Part shown: positions 24,532 to 32,691 of the stretch, piece after piece
Position numbering within the stretch: position 1 is the stretch's first letter
How the letters are laid out: the number at the start of each line of letters is the position of its first letter
Origin: Streptomyces showdoensis
Lineage (GTDB): Bacteria; Actinomycetota; Actinomycetes; Streptomycetales; Streptomycetaceae
Assembly: GCF_039535475.1 (NCBI RefSeq)
Contig: NZ_BAAAXG010000004.1
Span: 176,030-240,029, forward strand
Direction: 5' to 3'
Length of the DNA: 64,000 bases
Notes under the pieces: model-generated
What the model was told of the DNA's origin: nothing
Databases searched by the model: none
What the model saw: only the letters and a program-made list of their open reading frames with translations
Translations under genes and position numbers: made by a program

Positions 24532-25743
24532 ATGTGCCGTGTCTGTGGAGGACCCGTCCGTCAGTTCTTCGACTTCGGGCGCCAGCCGCTCTCCGACGCC
24601 TTCGTGGACCCCGACCGGGTCGACGAGGAGTACTTCTACCGGCTCGCCGTGGGCCTCTGCGAGTCCTGCGGCATGACCCAGCTCCTGGACGAGGTCCCCC
24701 GGGACCGCATGTTCCACGAGGCCTACCCCTACCACTCGTCCGGCTCGGCCCACATGCGCCGCCACTTCGAGCAGACGGCCGGCCGGCTCTCCCGCGCCCA
24801 TCTGCGCGGCGACGACCCCTTCGTGGTGGAGATCGGCTGCAACGACGGCGTGATGCTGCGGGCCCTGGCCAAGGAGGGCATCCGCCACCTGGGCGTCGAG
24901 CCCTCCGGCGGCGTCGCCGAACTCGCCCGCCAGCAGGGCGTCCGGGTCCGCAACACCTTCTTCGAGGAGGGGACGGCGGCCGAGATCCGGGCCGCGGACG
25001 GCCCCGCCGACCTCGTCTACTCGGCCAACACCATCTGCCACATCCCTTACCTCGACTCCGTCTTCCGCGGCCTCGACACGCTGCTCGCCCCGCACGGCGT
25101 CTTCGTCTTCGAGGACCCCTACCTCGGCGACATCCTGGAACGCACCACCTTCGACCAGATCTACGACGAGCACTTCTACTTCTTCACCCTCACCTCGGTG
25201 CGCACCGCCGCCGCCCGGTACGGCTTCGAGGTCGTCGACGTCGAACGGCTGCCGGTACACGGGGGCGAGCTCCGCTACACCCTCCGGCGGGCCGGCCGGG
25301 GCGCCCCGAGCCCGGCCGTCGCCGAGCTGGCCGCCGAGGAGGAGCGCAGGGGGCTGTGCAGGCCCGAGGTCTTCGAGGGCTTCGCCGCCGGGATCGAGCG
25401 CATCCGCACCGATCTGACCGACCTCCTGCGCGGCCTGCGGGCCGACGGCAAGCGGGTGGTCGGCTACGGCGCCACCGCCAAGAGCGCCACCGTGACCAAC
25501 TACTGCGGCATCGGGCCCGAGTTGATCGAGTGGGTCTGCGACGCGACGCCCGCCAAGCACGGACGGCTCACCCCCGGCACGCACATCCCGGTCCGTCCGA
25601 CCGAGGCGCTGACCGAGCCCTACCCGGACTACGCGGTGCTGTTCGCCTGGAACCACGCCGAGGAGATCATGGCCAAGGAGCGGCTGTTCCGCGAGTCCGG
25701 CGGCCGCTGGATCGTCTACGCGCCCGAGGTCCGCGTCATCTGA
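24532..25743 (+). CDS. NDP-hexose 3-C-methyltransferase (TylCIII/EvaC/TcaB9 type)
   Basis: A 403-residue enzyme with the three-part layout of sugar C-methyltransferases: an N-terminal zinc site (CRVCGG at residues 2-7 and CESCG near 43-47), a SAM domain (FVVEIGCNDGVMLRALAKEG) and a C-terminal domain with GYGATAKSATVTNYCG and TPGTHIPVRP. The block IYDEHFYFFTLTS holds the catalytic region. It adds a methyl to C-3 of an NDP-4-keto-2,6-dideoxyhexose, as in vancosamine, mycarose and nitrosugar pathways. GAGGAAGG precedes the ATG. One of two such genes in this operon; this one looks closer to EvaC/TcaB9. Confidence 0.9.
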   Translation: MCRVCGGPVRQFFDFGRQPLSDAFVDPDRVDEEYFYRLAVGLCESCGMTQLLDEVPRDRMFHEAYPYHSSGSAHMRRHFEQTAGRLSRAHLRGDDPFVVEIGCNDGVMLRALAKEGIRHLGVEPSGGVAELARQQGVRVRNTFFEEGTAAEIRAADGPADLVYSANTICHIPYLDSVFRGLDTLLAPHGVFVFEDPYLGDILERTTFDQIYDEHFYFFTLTSVRTAAARYGFEVVDVERLPVHGGELRYTLRRAGRGAPSPAVAELAAEEERRGLCRPEVFEGFAAGIERIRTDLTDLLRGLRADGKRVVGYGATAKSATVTNYCGIGPELIEWVCDATPAKHGRLTPGTHIPVRPTEALTEPYPDYAVLFAWNHAEEIMAKERLFRESGGRWIVYAPEVRVI

Positions 25744-25780
25744 CCCCGCAGAACGCCGTCGGCCAGGCCGGCGGCGATAT

Positions 25781-25810
25781 CCAGCAGACCCCAGCAGACC
25801 CCAGCAGACG
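25781..25810 (+). repeat. Three tandem 10-bp repeats in a gene spacer
   Basis: CCAGCAGACC occurs three times head to tail (25781-25790, 25791-25800, 25801-25810, the last ending in G) in the 78-bp gap before the 3,5-epimerase ATG. The last copy runs into the ribosome site GACGAGGACGG. Slippage of this array would alter spacer length without touching coding sequence. Confidence 0.8.
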
Positions 25811-25821
25811 AGGACGGTGTC

Positions 25822-26436
25822 ATGGAGTCGCGACAGCTCGCCGTGGACGGCGCGTTCGAGTTCCGGCCGAAGATCTTCACCGACGAACGAGGGCTCTTCG
25901 TCTCGCCCTTCCAGGAGACGGCCGCCCGGCAGACCCTGGGCCACCCCCTGTTCCCCGTGGCCCAGACCAATCACAGCCGCTCCCGCCGCGGCACGATCCG
26001 GGGCGCCCACTACACCCTCACGCCTCCCGGCATCGCCAAGTACGTGTACTGCGCGCGCGGCAGCGCCCTGGACATCGTCATCGACGTCCGGGTCGGCTCG
26101 CCGACCTACGGACGCTCGGAGGCCGTCCTGCTCGACCAGGAGGAGTTCCGCGCCGTCTACTTCCCCGTCGGCGTGGCCCACGCCTTCGTGGCGCTGGAGG
26201 ACGACACCGTCATGTCGTACATGCTCTCCGGCGAGTACGTACCGGAGAACGAGCTCTCCCTGTCGGTGTACGACCCGGCGCTCGACCTGGCGCTGCCGGA
26301 GGGCCTCGACCCGGTCATGTCCCCGCGCGACCGGGCCGCGCCCACCCTGGAGACGGCGGAGAAGTCCGGCACCCTCCCCGACTACCGCCGGTGTCTGGAG
26401 CTCGAACGGGCACTGTGCGGCGGCCCGGTCCGATGA
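25822..26436 (+). CDS. NDP-4-keto-6-deoxyhexose 3,5-(or 5-)epimerase
   Basis: A 204-residue cupin-fold epimerase of the RmlC/DnmU/EvaD family. The catalytic His is in RGTIRGAHYTLTPPGIAKYV, and the rest follows the family pattern: CARGSALDIVIDVRVGSPTY, YFPVGVAHAFVALEDDTVMS and YMLSGEYVPENE. It inverts C-5 (and perhaps C-3) to convert the D- to the L-series, so at least one sugar made here should be an L-sugar. GAGGACGG lies before the ATG. The stop overlaps the next ATG by ATGA. DnmU/EvaD-type enzymes act only at C-5; the sequence alone does not decide. Confidence 0.92.
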   Translation: MESRQLAVDGAFEFRPKIFTDERGLFVSPFQETAARQTLGHPLFPVAQTNHSRSRRGTIRGAHYTLTPPGIAKYVYCARGSALDIVIDVRVGSPTYGRSEAVLLDQEEFRAVYFPVGVAHAFVALEDDTVMSYMLSGEYVPENELSLSVYDPALDLALPEGLDPVMSPRDRAAPTLETAEKSGTLPDYRRCLELERALCGGPVR

Positions 26437-27395
26437 CCGCCGGAGGGCGGCCTCCGGCCCGCCGGCCGGCCGTCGCCGTGCTCGGTGCGACGGGCTGTGT
26501 GGGCCGTGCGGTCACCGCCGCCTTCGAACGGGCCGGCCGGCCGGTCCTCGGAGTGGCCCGGCGCCCGCCGCCGGACCCGGCCGGCCGCCGGTTCCACCCG
26601 CTCGACCTCGCCGCCGTGGACGCCGCCGAACTCGCGGAGCTCCTCGCCGCCGCCGGGGTCGGCACCGTGGTCAACGCGGCCGGCGGCTGGGTCACCGGCC
26701 CGGCGGAGAACGAGCGCGCCCACGTCCGCCTCGTGGAGAACGTGCTCGACGCGTGCGCCCGGCTGCCGGACCCGGTCCGGCTGGTGCAGCTCGGCACCGT
26801 CCACGAGTACGGCCCGCTGCCGGCCGGCACCGCCGCCGACGAGACCCTCGTCCCGCGCCCCGAGTCCGTCTACGCGCGCACGAAGCTCGCCGGGGCCGAA
26901 GCCGTGCTCCGGGCCACCCGCGCGGGCGCCGTGGACGGGGTGGTGCTCCGCGTGGTCAACCTCTGCGGGCCGGACGTGTCGGCGGCCGGATTCCTCGGCG
27001 CCGCCGTCCGCCGGCTGCGCGCCGCCACCCCGGACCGGCCCGCCGAACTGACCGTCGCCGACGCCCGCCGGGACTTCCTGGACGTACGCGACCTGGCCGC
27101 GGCCGTCCTGGCGGCCGCCGCCGCCCCCGTGACCGGACAGGTCGTCAACGTGGGCCGCGGCGAGGCCGTACCCCTGTCCCACCTGCTCGACCTGCTCATC
27201 GCCGCAGCGGCCCCGCCGCCGGGCGCGGTACGGCTGCGCACCGCACCCGTCGACTCCCGCGGCGGCGACTGGACCCTGGCCGACATCGGCCGGGCGGCCC
27301 GCCTGCTGGGCTGGCGGCCGGAGGTCGACCTGCCGACATCGATCAAGGACATGTGGGACGCGAGCCGCGCGGACCACCCAGTGGAGCACGCATGA
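26433..27395 (+). CDS. NDP-hexose 4-ketoreductase
   Basis: A 320-residue extended SDR: nucleotide motif VAVLGATGCVGRAVTAAFER, VVNAAGGWVTGPAENE, catalytic YARTKLAGAEAV with LGTVHEYGPLPAGT, and DARRDFLDVRDLAAAVL. Similar proteins (for example TylCIV, AveBIV, and EryBIV types) reduce C-4 of NDP-2,6-dideoxyhexoses. It overlaps the epimerase and the 2,3-dehydratase genes by ATGA on both sides, so it is translated as part of this set. It is one of three possible 4-ketoreductases in the window (with 5816 and 22269), which fits several different finished sugars. Confidence 0.85.
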   Translation: MTAGGRPPARRPAVAVLGATGCVGRAVTAAFERAGRPVLGVARRPPPDPAGRRFHPLDLAAVDAAELAELLAAAGVGTVVNAAGGWVTGPAENERAHVRLVENVLDACARLPDPVRLVQLGTVHEYGPLPAGTAADETLVPRPESVYARTKLAGAEAVLRATRAGAVDGVVLRVVNLCGPDVSAAGFLGAAVRRLRAATPDRPAELTVADARRDFLDVRDLAAAVLAAAAAPVTGQVVNVGRGEAVPLSHLLDLLIAAAAPPPGAVRLRTAPVDSRGGDWTLADIGRAARLLGWRPEVDLPTSIKDMWDASRADHPVEHA

Positions 27396-28906
27396 CCGAA
27401 GCCACCACGCGCCGCGCGAGTCCGCGGCGCCCCACCACCCCCGCCACCCCCACACCCCTGCGCGTCGCCGCCTCGGCCCGCGCCCGCGAGGGCGTCCGCA
27501 CCCCGAACGACGACTTCCACGACTGGTTCGGGGCGCTCGCCGAACGCTCCTACACCCGGGTCGAGCGGGTCCCGCTCGACGGGCTCGACGGCTGGGAGAC
27601 CGACCCCCGCACCGGCAACCTGCGCCACCACACGGGCCGCTTCTTCACCGTGGAGGGCCTCGACGTGCGCATCCCGGGCGGACCGGTGCCCGCCTGGAGC
27701 CAGCCCATCATCAACCAGCCCGAGATCGGCGTCCTGGGCATCCTGGTCAAGGAGTTCGACGGCGTCCTGCACTGCCTGATGCAGGCCAAGGTCGAGCCGG
27801 GCAACGCGGGCGGGCTGCAGATCTCCCCGACCGTGCAGGCCACCCGCAGCAACTACACCGGCGTCCACGGCGGCCGGCCCGTGCCCTACCTGGACCTGTT
27901 CCGGGACCCCGGCCCCCGGGGCCCGCTCGTCGACGTCCGCCAGTCCGAGCAGGGCTCCGCCTTCCACCACAAGCGCAACCGGAACATGGTGGTCGAGGCC
28001 GACGGCGAGGTGGAGGTCCACGAGGGCTTCCGCTGGTTCACCCTGGGCCAGCTGCACCGGCTGCTCGCCGAGCGGGACCTGGTCAACATGGACGCCCGGA
28101 CCGTGCTGTCCTGCCTGCCCTTCGCGCACGCGGAGCTCGCCCGCGAACTCGGGCCGCCCGCGGACCCGTTCCGCGCCGCCCTGTTCCGCTCCTGCGACCC
28201 GACGGCCGGGTCCCGGCACTCGCTGGGCTCCGTGCTCAGCTGGATCACCGAGGCCCGGACCCGCACCGAGGTCCGCGCCCACCGCGTCCCGCTCGCCGGA
28301 CTCCCCGGCTGGCACCGCACCCGCGACCGCGTCTCCCACGAGAGCGGGGCCTTCTTCGACGTCATCGGCGTCCGCGTGGAGGCCCGGGGCCGGGAGGTCG
28401 CCGGCTGGTCCCAGCCGATGATCGAACCCCACGGCACCGGCGTCGTCGCCTTCCTGACCCGGACCCTCGACGGGGTCCTGCACGTCCTGATGCACGCCCG
28501 GGCCGAGGCGGGCTACATGGACGTCGTGGAACTCGCGCCCACCGTCCAGTGCACCCCCGACTCCTACGCCTACCTGCCGGAGAGCGCCCGGCCGCGGTTC
28601 CTCGACGAGGTGGAGCGCGCGGAACCCGGACGGATCCGCTTCCAGTCCGTCCTCTCCGAGGAGGGCGGACGCTTCCACCACGCGCTCAACCGCTATCTGA
28701 TCGTCGACACCGACGGCGGACCGGGCGCCCGGGCGGACGTCCCGCCCGACGACCCCGACTACCGGTGGATGACCGTGCACCAGCTCGTCGAGCTGCTGCG
28801 GCACAGCCACTACCTCAACATCCAGGCCCGCAGCCTGGTCGCCTGTCTGCAGAGCCTGCTCGTGCCCGAGGAGCCGGCGCCGACCACGGAGAGGAAGGTG
28901 CGGTGA
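27392..28906 (+). CDS. NDP-hexose 2,3-dehydratase
   Basis: A 504-residue protein with the internal two-fold repeat of 2,3-dehydratases (TylX3, DnmT, EvaA, SnogH): WSQPIINQPEIGVLGILVKE with LQISPTVQATRSNYTGV in the first half, and WSQPMIEPHGTGVVAFLTR with ELAPTVQCTPDSYAYLP in the second. It removes water from C-2/C-3 of NDP-4-keto-6-deoxyglucose and is the committed step to 2-deoxysugars. The first 30 residues are rich in Thr, Arg and Pro and probably disordered. It overlaps the genes on both sides (ATGA upstream; TGATG downstream). Its presence makes 2,6-dideoxysugars certain as products. Confidence 0.95.
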   Translation: MTEATTRRASPRRPTTPATPTPLRVAASARAREGVRTPNDDFHDWFGALAERSYTRVERVPLDGLDGWETDPRTGNLRHHTGRFFTVEGLDVRIPGGPVPAWSQPIINQPEIGVLGILVKEFDGVLHCLMQAKVEPGNAGGLQISPTVQATRSNYTGVHGGRPVPYLDLFRDPGPRGPLVDVRQSEQGSAFHHKRNRNMVVEADGEVEVHEGFRWFTLGQLHRLLAERDLVNMDARTVLSCLPFAHAELARELGPPADPFRAALFRSCDPTAGSRHSLGSVLSWITEARTRTEVRAHRVPLAGLPGWHRTRDRVSHESGAFFDVIGVRVEARGREVAGWSQPMIEPHGTGVVAFLTRTLDGVLHVLMHARAEAGYMDVVELAPTVQCTPDSYAYLPESARPRFLDEVERAEPGRIRFQSVLSEEGGRFHHALNRYLIVDTDGGPGARADVPPDDPDYRWMTVHQLVELLRHSHYLNIQARSLVACLQSLLVPEEPAPTTERKVR

Positions 28907-30168
28907 TGAACGCCGAGAACGTACGACCGGTCACCCGGTGCCGGGTGTGCGGGGCCTCCAACTGGCAGGAGGTGGTCGCCTTCGGCGACGTGCCGCTGGC
29001 CAACGCGTTCCTGGAACCGGCCGCCTCCTACGAGGACGAGCCGGCCTACCCGCTGGGCGTGGTGTCCTGCCGCTCCTGCCGGCTGATGAGCGTCACCCAC
29101 GTCGTCGACCCCGAGGTGCTCTACCGCACCTACAGCTACGTCACCTCGGGCTCGGAGACCATGACCCGGCACATGGAGTTCGTCGCGGAGGTCTGCCGCG
29201 AGCGCGCCGGACTCGCCCCCGGCCACCTGGTGGTCGAGCTCGGCAGCAACACCGGCCAGCAGCTCGCCGTCTTCGCCCGGGACGGGGCGCGCGTGCTCGG
29301 CGTCGACCCGGCCCGCAACCTGACGGCCTTCGCCCAGCGGATCGGGATCCCCACGCTGCCCGAGTTCTTCACCCCCTCCACCGCCCAGGCCGTCGGCCGG
29401 GCCCACGGACCCGCCCGGCTGATCCTCGGCCGGCACGTCTTCGCCCACATCGACGACCTCGCCGGGGTCCTCGCCGGGGTGCGCACCCTGCTCGCCCCCG
29501 ACGGCGTCTTCGCCGTCGAAGTCCCGTACGCCGTGGACCTGCTGGAGAAGCACGCCTTCGACACCATCTACCACGAGCACCTGTCGTACTTCCTGATGCG
29601 CACCCTGGACACCCTCTTCACCCGCCACGGACTGAGCCTCTTCGACGTCGAACGGCTCCCCGTCCACGGCGGCTCGCTCCTGGTCCTCGTCGGCCTGCCC
29701 GGCGTACGGCCCGTCACCGAGGCCGTCGGCACGCTCATCGCGGCCGAGGAGCGGGCGGAGCTCGGCACCGACGCCGGCTACCAGGAGTTCGTCCGGGGCG
29801 TCCACACCGTCCGCGAGGAACTCCCCGCCCTGGTCAGGTCGCTGGTCGCGGAGGGCAACAGGGTCGCCGGGTACGGGGCCTCCGCCAAGGGCACCACGAT
29901 CCTCAACCTCTGCGGGCTCGGCCCGGACGAGGTCGCCTACTGCACCGACACCACCCGGCTCAAACAGGACAAGGTGCTGCCCGGCACGCACATCCCGGTC
30001 CGCAGCCCCGAGCACGCCCGGGCCGACCCGCCCGACGTCTACCTGATGCTGGCCTGGAACTACGCCGACGAGATCCTGCGGAAGGAGAGGGAGTTCCTGC
30101 GGGCGGGCGGGCGCTTCGTCCTGCCCTTCCCCAAACCCACGGTCGTCTCGGCGGACTCCTTCCGCTGA
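28906..30168 (+). CDS. Second NDP-hexose C-methyltransferase
   Basis: A 420-residue sugar C-methyltransferase with the same three-part plan as the gene at 24532: zinc cysteines (CRVCGASNW and CRSCRLMS), SAM motif LVVELGSNTGQQLAVFARDG, catalytic IYHEHLSYFLMRTLDTLF, and GYGASAKGTTILNLCGLGPD with LPGTHIPVRS. It differs enough from the first to suggest another position (C-3 or C-5) or another sugar. The ATG shares bases with the dehydratase stop (TGATG). It ends the operon, at a large terminator hairpin. Two C-methyltransferases predict two different branched sugars, or one sugar methylated twice. Confidence 0.85.
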   Translation: MNAENVRPVTRCRVCGASNWQEVVAFGDVPLANAFLEPAASYEDEPAYPLGVVSCRSCRLMSVTHVVDPEVLYRTYSYVTSGSETMTRHMEFVAEVCRERAGLAPGHLVVELGSNTGQQLAVFARDGARVLGVDPARNLTAFAQRIGIPTLPEFFTPSTAQAVGRAHGPARLILGRHVFAHIDDLAGVLAGVRTLLAPDGVFAVEVPYAVDLLEKHAFDTIYHEHLSYFLMRTLDTLFTRHGLSLFDVERLPVHGGSLLVLVGLPGVRPVTEAVGTLIAAEERAELGTDAGYQEFVRGVHTVREELPALVRSLVAEGNRVAGYGASAKGTTILNLCGLGPDEVAYCTDTTRLKQDKVLPGTHIPVRSPEHARADPPDVYLMLAWNYADEILRKEREFLRAGGRFVLPFPKPTVVSADSFR

Positions 30169-30182
30169 GCCCGCGGGTGCGC

Positions 30183-30230
30183 GGCGCGAGGCCCGGCGGA
30201 CGCCCCACGGCGTCCCCCGGGCCTCGCGCC
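30183..30230. terminator. Large bidirectional terminator hairpin
   Basis: A 14-bp stem (30183-30196 with 30217-30230), one C-C mismatch, then a further 7 bp (30198-30204 with 30209-30215) around a CCAC loop. It stands between the stops of the C-methyltransferase (plus) and the SnoaL-like gene (minus). Confidence 0.8.
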
Positions 30231-30234
30231 GTGC

Positions 30235-30690
30235 TCAGGGCCGGTCGTCGCGGGTCACGTACCGCTCGCGCACCCGCCACTCGCCGTCCTCGGACACCAG
30301 GACGTCCTCGCACACGCACATGAGGATCAGCCGCGGCTCCTCGTCCTTCCGGGTCGCCACCACCTGGACGTACGAGCGCACCCGCACCGCGCCGTCGGCG
30401 TCCCCGGCGACGGGCTCCTCCACCACCTCGGTGGTCAGCAGGTGCCGGCGCACCTCGCCCTCGGCCACGAGCGCCGCGTGCGCCGTGCGGACGCCCTCGG
30501 CCAGGGCCGCGCGCCCGCGCACCGGCTCGGGCAGCGAGGGCGGCGCGAACAGGCCGTCCTCGGTGAAGGTGGCCGCCCAGGCCTCGGCCTCGCCCGAGTC
30601 GAGCAGCTGCATCTGCCGGGCGTGGAAGCGCCGTACTTCGGCACAGAGCGCCGCGTACGAGGCGGACGCCGGGCTGACGGTCTGGCTCAC
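30235..30690 (-). CDS. SnoaL-like NTF2-fold protein
   Basis: A 151-residue protein of the SnoaL-like/NTF2 superfamily, closest in look to the ring-hydroxylating beta-subunit-like branch (ALCAEVRRFHARQMQLLDSG, then WAATFTEDGLFAPPS and a C-terminal WRVRERYVTRDDRP). GTG is the start, with GGGAGGGAGAAAC before it. Members work as polyketide cyclases, hydroxylases or small subunits of aromatic dioxygenases. Because the cluster also has a Rieske-type alpha subunit at 4390, a partnership is possible but unproven. It is divergent from the cyclase at 30964. Confidence 0.7.
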   Translation of the reverse strand: MSQTVSPASASYAALCAEVRRFHARQMQLLDSGEAEAWAATFTEDGLFAPPSLPEPVRGRAALAEGVRTAHAALVAEGEVRRHLLTTEVVEEPVAGDADGAVRVRSYVQVVATRKDEEPRLILMCVCEDVLVSEDGEWRVRERYVTRDDRP

Positions 30691-30900
30691 GTTTCTCCCT
30701 CCCGGCCCGCGCCGGTCGCGGGGCCGCTGCCCGGATGCTCGCGCGGCCGTGTGGAGCCGGACTCGTGCCCGGACCGGCCCCGGCCTCCAGCGCGGCTCGA
30801 CCGTTGCTCCGGAACCGGCCGGGAGGATCCCGACCCTGGTCCCGGCCCCGGTCCGGGCCCGACCCCGGACCTTGAGCCGGACATCGACCCGGACCCTGCC

Positions 30901-30941
30901 CCGGGATCGAAGCCCGACCCTGCCCCGGGCTTCGATCCCGG
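30901..30941. promoter_or_regulatory. Perfect 16-bp inverted repeat in the leader of the cyclase gene
   Basis: CCGGGATCGAAGCCCG (30901-30916) and its exact reverse complement (30926-30941) flank a 9-nt spacer, 22 bp upstream of the GTG at 30964. The unit GACCCTGCCCCGGG is repeated at 30892-30905 and 30916-30929. It may be an attenuator-like hairpin or a protein-binding site. The rest of the 273-bp gap is dominated by GACCCGG-type short repeats and has no gene. Confidence 0.6.
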
Positions 30942-30963
30942 ACCCATCCCACGGAGGTGCGAC

Positions 30964-31743
30964 GTGAGGCTCATCGACCTGTCCTCGCCGGTGGACGCTT
31001 CGCTCTGGGAACCCGACCCGGTGGAGCACCACGTCCTCACGCCCCGCGAGGGTGCCCTGCACATGAGCGAGGAGATGCGCGCCCACTTCGGCGTCGACCT
31101 CGACCCGGACGACCTGCCCGACGGGGAGTTCCTCTCCCTCGACCGCCTCACCCTCACCACCCACACCGGCACGCACGTCGACGCGCCCTCCCACTACGGG
31201 TCGCGGGCCGGATACGGCGACGGCGTCCCGCGGCACATCGACCGCATGCCGCTGGACTGGTTCCTCCGCCCCGGCATGGTCCTCGACCTCACCGACGCGT
31301 CCACCGGGACGATCGGCGCGGACCGGCTGGAGAAGGAGTTCGCCCGGATCGGGCGCCGCCCGGACCCGCTGGACATCGTCCTGCTGCACACGGGGGCCCA
31401 GCGCCACCAGGGGACCCAGCGGTACTTCACCGACTTCGCCGGCCTCGACGGCCCCGCCCTCCACCTGCTCCTGGACCTCGGCGTCCGGGTCGTCGGCACG
31501 GACGCCTTCAGCCTGGACGCCCCGTTCGGCGACATCATCGCGCGCTACCGGGCCTCCGGGGACCGGGACGTGCTGTGGCCGGCGCACATGATCGGACGGG
31601 ACCGAGAGTACTGCCAGATCGAGCGGCTCGCCCACCTGGAGGACCTGCCCGGGCCGTACGGCTTCCGGGTCGCCTGCTTCCCCGTGAAGATCGCGGGCGC
31701 CGGGGCGGGCTGGACCCGCGCCGTCGCGCTCGTCGACGAGTGA
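30964..31743 (+). CDS. Putative metal-dependent polyketide cyclase (kynurenine formamidase-like fold)
   Basis: A 259-residue protein of the cyclase/arylformamidase (PF04199-type) superfamily. The metal-binding motif HTGTHVDAPSHYG is present, with IVLLHTGAQRHQGTQRYF and GVRVVGTDAFSLDAPFGDII downstream. Homologues in aromatic polyketide clusters act in closing later rings. The GTG is preceded by ACGGAGGTGC. It is followed 120 bp later by the N-methyltransferase. As only one other ring-forming enzyme (19909) is seen in the window, this is a likely second cyclase, but the reaction is inferred from family and context only. Confidence 0.75.
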   Translation: MRLIDLSSPVDASLWEPDPVEHHVLTPREGALHMSEEMRAHFGVDLDPDDLPDGEFLSLDRLTLTTHTGTHVDAPSHYGSRAGYGDGVPRHIDRMPLDWFLRPGMVLDLTDASTGTIGADRLEKEFARIGRRPDPLDIVLLHTGAQRHQGTQRYFTDFAGLDGPALHLLLDLGVRVVGTDAFSLDAPFGDIIARYRASGDRDVLWPAHMIGRDREYCQIERLAHLEDLPGPYGFRVACFPVKIAGAGAGWTRAVALVDE

Positions 31744-31863
31744 GCCACGGGGCCCCACCGCACCGCCCCCGTCCCCTGGCACACCCCCCGCACACGCCCC
31801 CCGCACACCCGCCCCGCCCATCCCACCGGCGCCCGACCCCGGGCCCCGACCCGAAGGAGCCCG

Positions 31864-32577
31864 ATGTTCGGTCACGAGCTCGCGGACGTCTACGAACTCG
31901 TCTACCGCTCCCGTGGCAAGGACTGGGCCGCGGAGGCGACCGAGACCGCCCGGCTGATCAGGGACCGGCTGCCCGGCGCGGACTCCGTCCTGGACGTCGC
32001 CTGCGGCACCGGAGCCCACCTGGAGACCCTCGCCGGACACTTCGGCCACGCCGAGGGGCTCGAACTCTCGCCGGCCATGCTGGAGCGCGCCGCCGCCCGG
32101 CTCTCGCCCGACGTGCCCCTGCACCAGGGCGACATGCGGGACTTCGACCTCGGGCGCACCTTCGACTCGGTGGTCTGCCTCTTCACCGCGATCGGCTACC
32201 TGCCGGACCTCCCGGACATGCGGGCGGCGGTCGCGGCCATGGCCCGGCACCTGCGCCCCGGCGGGGTGCTGGTCGTCGAACCCTGGTGGTTCCCCGAGCG
32301 GTTCCTGGACGGGTACGTGGCCGGGGACCTGGCGAGCGACGAGCGGCGCACGGTCGCGCGGATCTCGCACTCGACCCGCCAGGGCCGGACCACCCGGATG
32401 GAGGTCCGGTTCGTCGTCGGCGACGCCGGAGGCATCAGGGAGTTCACCGAGGTCGACCTGCTCACCCTGTTCACCGAGGAGGAGTACCTGGCGGCGTTCG
32501 CCGACGCCGGCTGCCCGGCGGAGTACCTGCGCCCCGACTGGACGGCACGGGGGCTCTTCGTGGCGCGCCGCGACTGA
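31864..32577 (+). CDS. NDP-3-amino-hexose N,N-dimethyltransferase (TylM1/DesVI type)
   Basis: A 237-residue SAM methyltransferase. The signature of the amino-sugar dimethylase family is clear: ADVYELVYRSRGKDWAAEA at the start, SAM motif VLDVACGTGAHLETLAGHFG, LFTAIGYLPD and VVEPWWFPERFLDGYVAGDL. It methylates the 3-amino (or 4-amino) group of an NDP-sugar twice, as in rhodosamine, desosamine and mycaminose formation. GAAGGAG precedes the ATG. Its presence means one product sugar carries a dimethylamino group, distinct from the N-oxidised sugar predicted from the gene at 20901. Confidence 0.92.
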   Translation: MFGHELADVYELVYRSRGKDWAAEATETARLIRDRLPGADSVLDVACGTGAHLETLAGHFGHAEGLELSPAMLERAAARLSPDVPLHQGDMRDFDLGRTFDSVVCLFTAIGYLPDLPDMRAAVAAMARHLRPGGVLVVEPWWFPERFLDGYVAGDLASDERRTVARISHSTRQGRTTRMEVRFVVGDAGGIREFTEVDLLTLFTEEEYLAAFADAGCPAEYLRPDWTARGLFVARRD

Positions 32578-32655
32578 CGGGAGCCCCGGGGGAGGGGCCT
32601 CGGCCGCGCCGCGCCGGGCAGGAGCCGCGCCGGGGCGGGCAGGAGCCGCACCGCG

Positions 32656-32684
32656 CCGGGCCGGCCGGTGCGGGGCCGGCCCGG
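32656..32684. terminator. Hairpin between convergent genes
   Basis: CCGGGCCGGCC (32656-32666) pairs with GGCCGGCCCGG (32674-32684) around a 7-nt loop, between the N-methyltransferase stop and the rfbA stop. The GGGCAGGAGCCGC unit is repeated just upstream, near 32617 and 32637. Confidence 0.6.
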
Positions 32685-32691
32685 TCGGCCC

